Of a stretch of 64,000 bases of DNA, positions 44,725-56,209 are shown in pieces; within the stretch, counting starts at the first letter, position 1, and each line of letters opens with the position of its first letter. This DNA comes from Diphasiastrum complanatum (taxonomy: Eukaryota; Streptophyta; Lycopodiopsida; Lycopodiales; Lycopodiaceae). Both the position numbers and the translations under genes were made by a program. The stretch spans positions 48,558,996 to 48,622,995 of the forward strand of contig CM055108.1 in the NCBI GenBank assembly GCA_029204225.1. The letters are read 5' to 3'. Under the pieces are notes generated by a model. The model was not told the origin of the DNA and did no database searches. It saw nothing but the letters and a program-made list of their open reading frames with translations.

Positions 44725-45295
44725 TGAACTAGCATCAAACAACTTCCACTAAGAATAATGTCATCTACATAGATTAGAAGAATGACAATATTGCTACTAT
44801 CAAACTTTAAGTACATAGAAGGATCATAGTCACTAAGCACATATCCTAATGAAAGTAGAAAGTTGTTGAGTCTTGAATACCATGATCTAGGTGCTTGCTT
44901 CAAGCCATAAAGACTTCTAAATAGCAAACACACCTTAGATTTATTTTGATGAATCCTTGAGGTTGTTCCATGTATATCTCCTCCTCAAGATAGCCATTCA
45001 AAAAAGCGTTGGAGACATCAAGTAGATACAATTTTTACTTAAAAAATAAGGCAAGAGAGATTATGATTCTTATTGTCACCATCTTTGCTATAGGAGCAAA
45101 GGTTTCTTCATAGTCAAGGCCATATGCTTGTGCATAGCCTTTAGCGGATAATCTTGCCTTGTACTTGTTGATGGAGCCATCATGATTGTACTTGATCTTG
45201 AACACCCACTTGCATCCAATAATATGCATGTTAGGTGGTGGATCCACTAGCTCCCATGTGTGGTTGGTGATCAAGGCATCATATTCAATCTTCAT
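44725..45295 (-). pseudogene. Copia reverse transcriptase, truncated
   Basis: It contains NHTWELVDPPPNMHIIGCKW, KYKARLSAKGYAQAYGLDYE and FAPIAKMVTIR, then in another frame [20 protein letters not shown] and the catalytic YVDDIILSG. A frameshift near 45000 separates the parts. The domain stops about ten residues after the catalytic motif, where Ty3 gag DNA begins. Confidence 0.88.
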
Positions 45296-45325
45296 GGCCT
45301 CATACCACTCCTTGGTATTGAGGGC

Positions 45326-47007
45326 TTATTGGACATCTTTGAGCTCCTCATGAGAAACAAAATAAGCATAAGTGGAATCAAGATCCACTTGTTTTTCTTT
45401 GTCATCATAAGTGAGCCTCTTAGGCTCGGATCTCTCCCTCATGGATCTTCTAGGAGTGAAAATCCGCGGACTTTCATCTTCAAATCTCGACCCCTCCATA
45501 TGTTGATTGTCTTCAATAACAAAAGGTGATAGATTTTGAGGTTGCTTGATCTCGGCCCCTCCAAGATTGGACTTTTCTTCTTCATGAAAAACTACATCTT
45601 TACTTTCAATTACTTTGGAAGTAGAGAGCATGTAGATTCGATAGGCTTTCTTGTTGGATGAATATCCAACCATTACTCCTTTGCTTGCACAAGGATCATT
45701 CTTCTTTCTCGTTTCCAAGGGAATATGGACAAAGCATATGCATCCAAATACTCTAAGGTGATCAACCTTAGGTTTCTTCAAATAAAGTGCTTCATATGGT
45801 GACTTTCCTTCAAGTGCAACATGAGGGAGTCGATTGCAAAGATAGTTTGAACAATTGATGGCCTCATCCCAAAAGTCTTTTGGCAAGGATGCCTCAATTC
45901 TAATGGTTTTGACACATTCACACAAGGTTCTATTCTTTCAGCCACCCCATTTTGAGATGGTGTATATGCACAAGAAAACTCCCTTTTAATGTCTTCAAGC
46001 TCACAATAATCATGAAATTTATTGGAAGTGTACTCACCACCTCCATCACTTCTAAGAATCTTGATTTTGTATGAAAATTGCTTTTCAACTAGATCTTTGA
46101 ACTTTAGGAAATAGTCAAACACCATAGACTTTGAAGCTAGAAGATACAACCAAGTAAACCTTGTGAAATTATCAATGAAAGTTACAAAGCAAGTCGCACC
46201 ACCCTTGCCCTTTGAAGATGAGAAGTGCACATCTGAGTGTATGAGCTCCAATGGATGTGTAGTCTTGATAGATGACTTTGAAAAAGGCTTCTTATGAGAT
46301 TTAGATATGACACAAGCCTCACATGGCTTGAAATTCTTGGAGATAAGATTAGGCAAGCCAATAGCTTTGGCTTTCTTGACCATGGACACCATAGAACTAT
46401 AGTTAGGATGCCCCAACCTTTTATGCCATAGTTCCTCCAAAGAAATATGAGAAGCAAAAGCACCATCACAAGAGTTAGCATACTCTTTGGATTCAAGCTT
46501 GTAGATTTCACCATATCTAGACCCAAATGCAAGGATTTCATCATGCTTCTTGATTGTACATGTATCAACATTGAAATTCACATCTAGTCCCCTATCAAAC
46601 AATTGTCCAACACTAATAAGATTTTTTGTTAACATAGGAACAAAAAGTACTTTAGACAGAGAAAGAACTTTTGATGATGAAAGCTTTAAGGGATTGGTCC
46701 CTATGCCTTCAATAGCACACTCATGATCATTTGCTGTGTAGATGGACTTCTTGGCTCCTTCATAAGATGTCATGGATGAAAAAGAATGCTTGGAGCTACA
46801 CATATGTGAGGAAGCTCCACTGTCGATGTACCACGAACCATCCTTCTTGAAAGGTGATGAAGAAAAATTCGAGACCATAAGAGATCCCTCTCCATCACTT
46901 GCATGAGCATCTTCCTTCTCTTCATTGGAAATGTTGGCTTGCTTGAATTGACTCTTCTTCTTGAAGCAATTGGTGGCATAATCCCCTTCTTGCCACAAAA
47001 GAAACAC
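45326..47007 (-). pseudogene. Copia protease-integrase, frameshifted
   Basis: The protease active site is WYIDSGASSHMC. The integrase zinc domain runs LWHKRLGHPNYSS to CEACVISKSHKKPF. Core motifs are HSDVHFSSSKGKGG, FIDNFTRFTWLYLL, LRSDGGGEYTSNKF and YTPSQNGVAER. A frameshift near 45930 leads to the integrase end (ASLPKDFWDEAINCSNYLCN) and the HLRVFGCICFVHIPLETRKK linker in the next open piece (45925-45326). This is the usual Copia order, here inactivated. Confidence 0.88.
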
Positions 47008-47700
47008 TTGATGTTTTTCTTCTTCTTCTTGGATGTGAAAGCTTGAGAGGACTCATCCTCTTCTCCTTTCTCCTTGGAAATAAGATTGTTCTCGCTTGAA
47101 GAGGGTTGGTGTTGATTCTTACTTCTTGACTTGTGCTTGTCTTTGGTAAAGAGGGCTTTACCATCAATGTTGAGAGACAGTCTTTCCATTTTCAAGAGTT
47201 TATACCCTTGTCTTGATTCTTCAGAAATGAGCACACTTTGGAGTGCTTCCAAACTTGGTAGCTCCTCCTTAATGGCATAACTCTGAACAAGGTTGTCATA
47301 TTCCTCCTTTAACCCATTAAGTATGACTTGAACAAGTTCATTTTGGTTGATGGAGTCTCCTATGCATGACAATTCTCTATGGAGGTCTTTAACTCTCATT
47401 ACATAAGCTGAAGCACATTCGTCACTTCTCTGTACACTTTTGGTTTCTTAGTGTTAGAAGTCTAGAAGTATTCTTTGCCTCATAGATGGACTTGAGAGTA
47501 TCCCAAGCATCTTTGGCATTAGTACAAGCACCAATTTCTCTTAAGATGTCATTTGAGACATTCATTTTAATATAATGTAGAGCCATGCTAGCTCTCTTTT
47601 TGTACTTTGGAATTTCTTGAGGAATTTGTGGTTCTTCTTCAATACCAAGTACAATATCCATCACATCTTGTGTAATTAAGACAGATTCCATCCTAACCTT
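46960..47700 (-). pseudogene. Copia gag, broken
   Basis: Two open pieces (47691-47422 and 47399-46770) carry the Copia gag pattern: DAWDTLKSIYEAKNTSRLLT, then LVQVILNGLKEEYDNLVQSY. The zinc knuckle begins CFFCGKKG. A one-base loss in what should be its His codon shifts the frame, so the second half (YATNCFKK) is read only in the neighbouring frame. Confidence 0.85.
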
Positions 47701-48512
47701 TCAAATTGAGTAATTGGAGGTTGACAATCTTTCACTTGCTTCTAATAGAAAGACACACATTGAAGTCATAAAGAATGATGAAAATAAAAAAAGATGGATG
47801 AAAAAATTGCTTATCTTCTCACTATAGGAACCAATCAAGGGTAAAAAACCAAATCCTATGTAAGACCAAGCAAAAAACTGTGAGATAGATCTCACTAGTT
47901 TGACCATTTCTCTAAAACAAGATTTGAATCATCAAAAAAGATGAAGTATGGCAAAAGTTATGGTTCTCTGAATTTCACATGTGTGAAATACTCCAAAAAA
48001 TGTCAAATTGACTCAAATACAATCTATTTGTATGAAACAATTTGCCTAGATCCTCTAAATTTTGCCTAAATCACATGTAGATGAGATTGGTCAACTTCTG
48101 GATGATTTTTGTGATCATTCAGGCAATAAATGACATGTACTCACGATTTGCCACAGGTCTAGGCGCCCTACCTATGACTATTCAAAAGCTTATAACTTTT
48201 GATTGGCTTATCCAACTGTGATGATTCAAATTGCATCAAATTTTACACATTTCTAGCTTTCTAGTGGGCCAAATTGCATGAAATTTGGATCTAAGGTGAG
48301 AGAGAACCACCAAAATGAAAATGGGCGGATTTCACACCTGCATGCACCTGAAATTCCGTACAGTACCTGATCTAGACCATTCAAGGTGGTTTGAAGCTCT
48401 ATATCACCAGAAAACTGCAAACTAGCTAGAAAGAGAATCTAGACAATTCCTAGCTTGAATTCTGATCAAATCTGCAAACTTTTTGATTAGATTTGCTTGT
48501 AAATCTTAGGTA
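47701..48512 (-). other. Leader of the nested Copia element
   Basis: Non-coding sequence between PBS and gag on the minus strand, with no other feature recognised. Confidence 0.6.
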
Positions 48513-48525
48513 GGCTCTGATACCA
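48513..48525 (-). other. Primer binding site (tRNA-iMet type) of the nested Copia
   Basis: The minus strand reads TGGTATCAGAGCC directly adjoining the LTR end. Confidence 0.92.
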
Positions 48526-49142
48526 TGTTGAATTCACACGTGTGGGACGCCCTACACATGTACTTTTGATCTCCTAAGCCCAATAATACCATAAAGATCA
48601 AACTAGCATTGATTGACAATAGGAAAGCTGATCATACAAGAAATATTATTGTGTTACAAGCAAGATCTGTCAACAAAACATGTAGCTAAGTACAATAAAT
48701 GCCTCAACTCGGCTAGAGAGAGAATATGAAAGTACAAACTCGAGTAGAGAGAGAGAGCACAAAGAGCTTAGTCTCCAAATTTGCATTATACACAAATTTC
48801 ATCATTTTCTCAATGAGAGTACATCACATATATATATATAGATCCATGGACTCTCCTCCTACTTTGAGTTGAATTGGAGTTATGAATCCACCTCTCAAGC
48901 TATCTAGACTTATTCAAGCCACCTCAATATGTTTAACTGTGCCACCTAGTATTTTCATGCATTAAATGTTGCATGCAAAGTACAAATGGCAATTCCTATG
49001 GTAGCTCGAGTTTCTACTTCTACCTACCTTGAATATTTTATTCTAAGATGAGTCTTTACTAAGCCAAAAGAGCTCAATTCATCTTTGGCATTTTTAGGAC
49101 CCCTACTTACAACATTAGATAGATTTTTTCAATATTTCAACA
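48526..49142 (-). repeat. 5' LTR of the nested Copia element
   Basis: 617 bp with inverted ends TGTTGAA...TTCAACA. It includes a TATATATATATA stretch near 48829. The right end joins the Ty3 LTR sequence exactly. Confidence 0.9.
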
Positions 49143-49664
49143 TTAAAATCATCTTATTTATCTGTCGCGAATACTTTCTTTTCGGCACTCGAATAACGAC
49201 TACATTTGGTACAATCTAGCACAATCATTAAATAAAGCTGTATGTATACATGTGAGATGACAGTCCCTGTCTGAAGAATTGAGTCTTTGATCTGTGTTCC
49301 TGATTGTAATTGACATAAGTTTCTAACATGGTCTAAAACCATTCGTGTTCTTTAACCATTAATTTGGACTTAAGTTGTTGAGGACTTCTATCTAAAAATG
49401 AACAGTTTGCAAACACGATTAATTAATTGTCTGCACAGCCACAAATACATCGAACATTTCTCGACTCTCTGTTGACACCTTAATCAGCCTGAGTGTAGTA
49501 CTACTGTACTACTCTGATAACATCTCACCTATAAAACGCGTTTCATTCGATTTGATAGAGGCCAGATTGTTGTTCTGAATTACATAACTTTCTAGCGCTG
49601 TCCTCTGTGGGAACGACATTATTTACTACAAAATCTATATTAACCTTGTTGGTATAGTACGACA
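49143..49664 (+). repeat. Right LTR (3' portion) of the tRNA-Asp-primed Ty3 element
   Basis: A copy of 42593-43211 lacking about 75 bp (equivalent to about 43033-43130). It ends GTACGACA at 49664. Confidence 0.8.
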
Positions 49665-49799
49665 ACTATTACACTCTGAATCTTTCTAGTTATTGACAAG
49701 CTTCAAAACCCTACCGATGCATCAAGTCTAGGGACAAGCTTCTGTCAACTAACAGATCCAATGTAATCCACGTATTAGATTCCACTTCTAGCATCACAA

Positions 49800-51128
49800 T
49801 TGACATCTTTGGGAATATCAGGACTGATGAAGGTACAATTTCCCTTCATTATAGTCTCTGTCAATCTGTATGCCAAGATAACATTTGGCTTCTCCTCTCA
49901 AAATGTTTCGAGATGTCGCACTTCACTTCAGCAATAAGTCCTTCACTTTTGTAGAGTATCAGGGTGTCATCCACATATACGGCTACAATGATGATCTTTC
50001 CATCTATAATTCTTACATAAACATTGGAATCAGCTATTAGTGGCTTGAATCCTAAGGATTTCAGGACGTGATCTTTTTTCTTATACCATTGTCATGCTGA
50101 TTGCTTCAGACCATAGATACTCTTGTGCATTCTGTGTGCGTAAGTAGAAAGTGAGTTTGAAATGTAGTCTGGAGGTTTTCGTCTAGCTCGCCATGTAAGA
50201 AGGCTATCTTCTCGTTCACAATGTGAATCCTGAGATTATAAACAGCTGCATATGAAAACAGTAGGCGTAGGGACGAATGTTTCACGACACGAGAGAAGCT
50301 CTCAACATAGTTGATACCATATTTCTGAGAAAACCCTTCGCTACAAGTCTGGCTTTATACTTTGAAACATTTCTATTCGGTCCATAATTCAGCTTGTATA
50401 CCCATTTGCATCATGGATTTCATCTCTTCATTTATGGCTTGGATCCATTTGTCCTTCTCTAGACATTCAATTGCTTCTTTGAATATTTGTGGTTCTCCAC
50501 TGAATCCACAAACTCTTCAGATGTAGAAGCTGAGCTACTTGGCACAAATCTTGTTGGCGCTCTTCATTCTCTTGTTGATCTTCTAGGAGATCCTTCTGGT
50601 ATTGCAATGCTCTTGTCTTTATATGTTCTGCTAGGTCCAAAATCGTTTTGGTTTATAGGTGTTGTAGCAATAGGCTGGCTTGCAAATCTTTATTCGTTTG
50701 ATTCGTCGCTTGACTGAGGTGCGACTCGAACATCTTCGTCTGAGTGTTCGTGTTCTGCTGCTGGCTTGCAAATCTTTATTCATCTGATTTGTCTCTTGAC
50801 TGAGGTGCTACTCGAACAGGCTTTGTCTGAGTGTTCGTGTTCTGCTTCCTCTGTCGCGGTTGGTAGATCATAGTATTGTCTTCCCTACCATGATCATTGT
50901 TGGCCATTGTTCTAGTCTCATCGAACTTGATGTCTCTGACTGTCTTCACTGTGTTTGTCTTTGGCATATAGATTTTGTAGTATGACAAATGCTTGTCATA
51001 TCCTACGAGATATCCCTGTTATGCTTTCTCATCAATCTTCTTTTGAAGCTTGTCAGGAACATGTGTTGCACAGCCAAAGATTCGAAAATGAGTCAAATTG
51101 GGTTTTCTACTCCACCATAGTTCGTGTG
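49800..51128 (-). pseudogene. Copia integrase end and reverse transcriptase remnant
   Basis: On the minus strand it reads ELWWSRKPNLTHFRIFGCAT and YYKIYMPKTNTVKTVRDIKF (linker region). It continues CKWVYKLNYGPNRNVSKYKA, LVAKGFSQKYGINYVESFSR, HIVNEKIAFLHGELDE and finally the catalytic YVDDTLILY near 49960. Many shifts and stops interrupt it. It is a different, older Copia from the nested one (different linker and RT residues). Its upstream end is a sharp join to the 130-bp repeat at 51129. Confidence 0.82.
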
Positions 51129-51258
51129 CTTCTCTATTCTGTATTTTTTATCTGTCTTTTTGTATCATTAGTGCATCTAACAACTGCATATATTCAGAGT
51201 AAGATTTTTGATTAGATAGATTAAGCAATCTAAGACTAATCACATATTACAAGAGCGT
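51129..51258 (-). repeat. 130-bp repeat shared with 36971-37102
   Basis: Near-identical copy of the segment at 36971, with the same limits (CTTCTCTATTCT to AAGAGCG). Each copy borders a different retroelement fragment. Confidence 0.75.
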
Positions 51259-52829
51259 CGGATTAGGCACGTCCTAACGTTCTTCTGCTGATGTCACCAT
51301 ATCCTATCAGGAGACTGTACTTCACGGTACTTGTTTGATCTTCCTGGTCCTTTGGATCGTGAAGAGTCGAAAGTGTTCGACTTTCGTGTCTCGAACATTT
51401 TCGTTTCACGTCATTTGACCTTCTCCTATTTTTCGTGTTGTTCACGAACATTTCGTCTTCGAGTTTTTCATTTTCGAGGTCTTCAAGATCTTCGAGATAT
51501 TCGTCAGGTTAGTGGAGAGCTAGCAGAGCTTTGGTAATAAAAACATTTTGTTTCTTCAAGTTTTTCCTTGAGGCTCCAAAAAGTTTCTATCTCCTCACTA
51601 TGGAGAATGGAAATACATACGTAGAATGCCATGTGACACTTTTGCCATACAAGTGACTAACAAAAAATATTGACAATATGTACAATATTCTACATGGCTA
51701 GATTTGTCAATGTATGCAATTTTTCACATGAATAAGCGTGAAATGAGACAGAAGATAGAAGATATGTCTCTCCACGAGTTACATCCTTTTATAACAGGTC
51801 CAAACTTTCTTTGGCCACTTGGCTTTCCCACCAAAATGCTAACCCTACTATTTTTGGGTCTAGATTCAAAGTACCCAACATTCAAATTTAAATCTACTTA
51901 AACTCGACTTCTAACTTTCCCACAATTTCAAAAAGTGTTTATTCAAATGAAATTTAAACTAATGAACTTTAAAAAATCAAACTCTAAGTCTAAAACAAAG
52001 TTGACCTCAATTTATTAAATATAAAAATATAGCAAATATGATCAAACTAGTTGAATCTTTCATATAATCTGCAATTCCAACAAACTCCAACGCAGGGAGC
52101 TCCCGGGTCAACACTTCAAAATCATTGCAATTCCAACAAACTCCAACGCAGGGAGCTCCCGGGTCAACACTTGAAAATCATACTCAACACGGTCAGTTCA
52201 ACAACCCTTCGCTTCCTCGGTTGTGCATAGATTGCGGTTGACTATATACTCCACAGATTGTGAGTGACTAAACTCAGATAGCTATGTCCTTCTCTATTCC
52301 AGCAAGTCTTCATAACTCAGCTTTGTGTAGAACTCCCTTCATGGGGATGGCTTTTAGATCAGTGATGGATTGTCTACGTTAAGTAGATACACGTACTCAG
52401 AACAAGGCTCAGACAACTATGGATGGCCAGCGCACAATCTTTCTTTGGAAGCCAGCACTCAACTTCTGATTTTCCTCTGAAGAACAACGCCAAGTTGACA
52501 TTTTATTTTTACTTCTGGAAATTGGCACTCAGCGCTTATAACTCAGCGTTGAAGCGAGATGATTTTCATCTCTGACTTGCTCAGGAACAATTGTTATTAG
52601 TAATGATGAAACCTGCAACAGAAGTAGCGATACATCTGCAATCGGGTAGTTAGCTCTTTTGTAAGTAATATTCATAGACCACTCTTCCAAGAAGCACGTT
52701 TCAGCTAGCTCGTCGGATGGAATTGAGATGAAGGACGTCAGATGCAACTGATGAGGAAGGGTGTCAGATGTCAATCAAGGTGGAGTGCTTCGGACGTAAA
52801 CTGGAGATGGTTGCAAGAAGGGTGTCGGA
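51259..52829. other. Unassigned region
   Basis: 51330-51520 is TTCG-rich. 51600-52060 is AT-rich without signals. 52070-52183 is a 57-bp tandem duplication. From 52740 the words GTCGGATG and GATCGAAAA begin. No gene is recognised. Confidence 0.4.
52070..52183 (+). repeat. 57-bp tandem duplication
   Basis: GCAATTCCAACAAACTCC, then AACGCAGGGAGCTCCCGGGT and CAACACTT(C/G)AAAATCAT, occurs twice back to back. One difference is seen. Confidence 0.93.
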
Positions 52830-54960
52830 TAGAAAAAACAGGATCGGAAAAAAATAGACTAGATTGAAAAGACAATGGATAAAAAAAATTAAAAGGTATC
52901 GAAAAGTTACAGGGAATCGAAAAATGATAAGGGGTAAAAAAATACTGGATCGAAAAATGAGAGATCGAAAAATTAGGAATCGAAAAATAATTTTGGATCG
53001 GAAAATAATACTCGAAAAGATTAACTCGAAAAATGAAACTTGAAAAAAGAATATTCGAAAAAAGAAAAATCGAAAAATAAAACTCGAAAAATGAAAATTC
53101 GAAAAAATAAAACTCGAAAAAATAAACTCAAAAAATTAAAATCGAAAAATAAAATCTGAAAAATAAGCTCGAAAATTCGAAAAACGTTCAAAAATATGAA
53201 AGAACTCGAAAAGTTTAAAAACTCAAAAAACTCGAAAAATTCAAAAATCCAAAAAAACTCGAAAAATTAGAAAATGCGATAAAGTCAAAAAATTTGAATA
53301 GGCCGAAAAACAAAAAAAATTAAATAGACGTCGGATGCAAAGTGATCAAGGCGTCAGATACAAAAATGTGAGATGCAAGATATTGCAAAATTCAAAAACT
53401 CAAAAAATTTGGAAATGGCTAACATCTCGAAAAACTCGAAAATTATAAAATCTCGAAAAACAAAAAATCCAAAACTCGGAAAAAGTTGAAAAAACCCAAA
53501 AACTTTGAAAAATTCAAAAAAACTAAAAAAAAAATCAAATAACTCGAAAAAACGCTAAGATATGGAAAAACAAAAAAGTTATAAAGTTTCAAAAAATCTG
53601 AACAAGTCGAAAATCGAAAAATCTGAAAATTAGAAAAACTTGAAAACCGAAATTTAAAAAATATTGAACGACCCAAAAATGAGAAAATCTTGAAAAACCG
53701 GAGGTTTGAAAAAATTGCAAAGGGTTGAACAAGTAGAGGGGTCGAAAAAATTACAACGGATCGATAAAATTTCAAAGGGGCAGAAAATGTCAAAAGATAA
53801 AAAATTTCGAAGTGTTGAAAAATTTTAAAAAGTGTGGAAAATTGTTTGGAAAGAGTGGAAAAATTTGAAAAGAGTAAAAAAATGGTACAAGGTAAAAAGT
53901 CAAAGGGATTCAAAAAACTAGGAAGGAATCGAAAGAACTTTAAAGAGATCGAAAGTTTTAAAACAAAATAAATTTGATCTAAAAAACATAACTGAGAAGC
54001 TGTCGGATGCAAATTCACATAATGAGTGTCGGATGCAAACAAAAAAATAAAAATCTGAAAAAGAAAAAACGTTGGATGTGAGATCTCGAAAATGTCAGAA
54101 AATAGGAAAATCGAAAATTAGGAAATTTTAAAAAACCTGAAAAATAGAAAAACTCGAAAAATCTTGAAAAATTCGAAAAATTCAAAAACTTGAAAATCTC
54201 GAAAAAAAAACTTGAAAAAACTTCAAGAAATATAAAGATATCAAAAAAATTAACAAAGACTCAAAATTTGTACAGTGACTCGAAAAGTTTGCGATGACTC
54301 GAAAAAGTTATAGTGGCTCGAAAAAATTTATAGTGACTTGAAAAAATTAGAGTTGAGTATCGAAAAATTTAGAAGTAGGAAAAAAGTACAAGGGGATTGA
54401 AAAATGGAAAAACTCAAAAAATTCGAAGAAACGTTGGATGCAACTGCAGATGAGGGCGGCAGATGGAAACTGGCGGATGGAATGAAGGTGGACTGGCGGA
54501 TGCAATTGCAAAGGGAGTAAGATGCAACTGAAATTGGCATGGTGGAGGGAAAGCTCGAAAAAGTGAATTTTTTTTTTGTGAAACTCGAAAAATTCGAAAA
54601 ATGGTGAAAAACTGGAGAACTTGGAAAAAATTAAAAACGTCGGATGCCATTGGGGATCAGGGCAGCGGATGCAATGAGGGTCGTCGGATGCAATGGTTGG
54701 AAGGCACTGGCGGATGGAATCGTTGGCTGCAGAGACAATGGCTTGTTGGATAAATTTTTTTTAAGAGATAAAAAAAGCTCGAATTTTCGAGAAACTCGAA
54801 AAACTCAAGAAATGCAAATTGCGTCGGATGCAAACTGGCGTCTCGAATCCGACTGGGAATTTTCTATCGAACGCAAATTTTAAGGTTATCCATCAGGTGG
54901 AATGTTTGAGTCAAAAACTCGAAAACTCGAAAACTCGAAAACTCAAAATGTCGGTTTTAG
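52830..54960 (+). repeat. A-rich degenerate array of (C)TCGAAAAA words
   Basis: About 2.1 kb are dominated by short variable words: CTCGAAAAA, ATTCGAAAAA, ATCGAAAAATAAA and TTGAAAAA. They are spaced about 8-20 bp apart and broken by islands of GTCGGATGCAA (for example near 53330, 54005, 54430-54530 and 54640-54720). The long minus-strand frame 54042-53443, rich in Phe, Leu and Ser, is only this array read as TTTTTCGAG words. Confidence 0.85.
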
Positions 54961-55450
54961 GAAACGTGAAATAGCGATGCAGCTGTGGGTTTCTAGAAAG
55001 TTTGGGGTGACATCGCACATAATTGAATGAGCATTAGAGACGTTTTGAAGCGATTTCAATCTGACAAAAAAAGTAGAATGCGTGCTTGTGGGGAATATGA
55101 ATGTAGGACAACAAGCAACGCAAACAGATTAGTTTTAAGAAATGTAAGATAGTAGTGTGGTGGGTGTTTTCTTGAACATTTTGTGATTGGTGAAATGTGG
55201 GGCCGGAACTTTGAGTCTAGGAACTCGAAAAAATTCTATGAGACTCGAAAAATTCCGGTGACTCAAAAATTTTAAATAAACTCGACAAAGCCTAACAATC
55301 GTGAGAAACTTGGAAATCATGAAAATTTCGATTTTTGATTGTCGGTGTCCAAAAATGCAAAAGAGCGGTGCGACGGTGGGTTTTTGGAATGTCTGAAGTA
55401 AGTTCGCACAGATCTGACTGATCAATAGAGACGTTATGAATGAATCATGA
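54955..55450 (+). repeat. Diverged repeats of about 200 bp
   Basis: Three segments share the layout A(A)ATG or ACGTGAAATAGCG, then TGTGGGTTTCTAG or GTGGGTTTTTGG, TCGCACA, and ATAGAGACGTT(T/A)TGAA. They start near 54958, 55135 and 55350. The middle one is the most diverged. Confidence 0.55.
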
Positions 55451-55591
55451 TATGAGAAAAGCACTCGAGGATGGAATTATTGACAAAATCTTTTAAATTA
55501 TCTTATTTGATGAGAGCATGAGCCATTATGTCCTTCCATTTTCAATAATGTGACATTCAATGTTTTGTGAGCAACTTTGTATTCACTAGGT

Positions 55592-55617
55592 GAGGTTGGG
55601 TTGGGTTGGGTTGGGTT
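55592..55617 (+). repeat. (GGTTG)n short tandem repeat
   Basis: Five GGTTG units. Too short and too impure to be telomeric. Confidence 0.8.
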
Positions 55618-56136
55618 GAGGGGACTCATACTTTCTTGAGGAAAGGTAACCGTTGCAAGATTTAAACAATGTTCGTGAAACAATCTTCTTAGCAAATCCT
55701 TTGGGGCCTTGTGCGGCAGGCCCATTGCACGGTACAAAAGAAATGTAGATAGATGGTGCTAACGTGCTAACCCTCTACACCGTCATTGTATGGCACCAGC
55801 CAGGGAGAGGAAACGATCCCGTCATGGTGGCACAGATGACTTAAACAAACAAGTAATTTATAATGATATCTCAATGCTTTTACGAAGGCCATTCATGAAC
55901 ATGTCACATGGCAGCAGCAGCGGCAGGAGGCATAACACGAATGCGGTAGGTATATACATTTGACTGGCTCACTTTGTCCGCGATCCTGCAAATCAAATCA
56001 AATCAAATCAGTAAACCAAAATAATAGTATTGCACAAATTTAGATGTGTGTGTGCATGCATGCAACAAATGAAAAATAATTGAAAGCGCGGACGGAAGCT
56101 GCAAAGTGCGGGCGGAATCATTCCTGAAAAGACTGT

Positions 56137-56208
56137 AGCTCCCAGCGAGGATCGAACTCGCGACCTTTCGCTTACGAAGCGAACGCACTACCACTATGCT
56201 ATGGAAGC
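56137..56208 (-). tRNA. tRNA-Thr (anticodon CGT)
   Basis: On the minus strand a full cloverleaf folds. The acceptor GCTTCCA pairs with TGGGAGC (one G-T). The D arm is GCAT...GTGC. The anticodon stem TTCGC/GCGAA holds the loop TTCGTAA with anticodon CGT, which reads ACG. The variable loop is AGGTC. The T arm GCGAG/CTCGC has loop TTCGATC. The A box (TAGCATAGTGG) and B box (AGTTCGATCC) are good. A TTTT run for Pol III termination lies 8 bp downstream (56126-56129 as AAAA on plus). No intron. It appears intact. Confidence 0.95.
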
Positions 56209-56209
56209 A

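Larger units (their letters stand above)
44725..49142 (-). mobile_element. Nested Copia element, 3'-truncated
   Basis: On the minus strand the order is 5' LTR 49142-48526, PBS 48525-48513, leader, gag (about 47700-46960), protease/integrase (about 47007-45330) and RT (45295-44725). It is cut at ILSGSCLMLVQ just after the YVDD motif. RNase H and the 3' LTR are lost with the deletion. It inserted in the right LTR of the Ty3 element. Confidence 0.88.
41960..49664 (+). mobile_element. tRNA-Asp-primed Ty3 element (Tat/Athila-like) with a nested Copia, internally deleted
   Basis: Left LTR about 41960-43211, PBS 43224, gag 43294-44722. There follows a minus-strand Copia element (44725-49142) and the remaining right LTR end (49143-49664). 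The right LTR lines up with 42593-43211 in the same orientation but lacks about 75 bp. The Copia LTR ends precisely where the right LTR resumes, at TTAAAATCATC. The Ty3 pol, the first half of the right LTR and the 3' end of the Copia are all missing, so a deletion fused Ty3 gag to Copia RT at about 44725. Confidence 0.78.

Noticed and set aside
52070-52183. CRISPR-like direct repeats
   Set aside because: Two adjacent copies without spacers in a plant nuclear context: a simple tandem duplication.
53443-54042. 199-codon minus-strand open frame, Phe/Leu/Ser-rich
   Set aside because: It is the A-rich TCGAAAAA array read on the other strand. Composition alone explains the lack of stops.
55592-55617. 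(GGTTG)n as an interstitial telomere-like repeat
   Set aside because: Plant telomere repeats are TTTAGGG type. This is five units of a different word.
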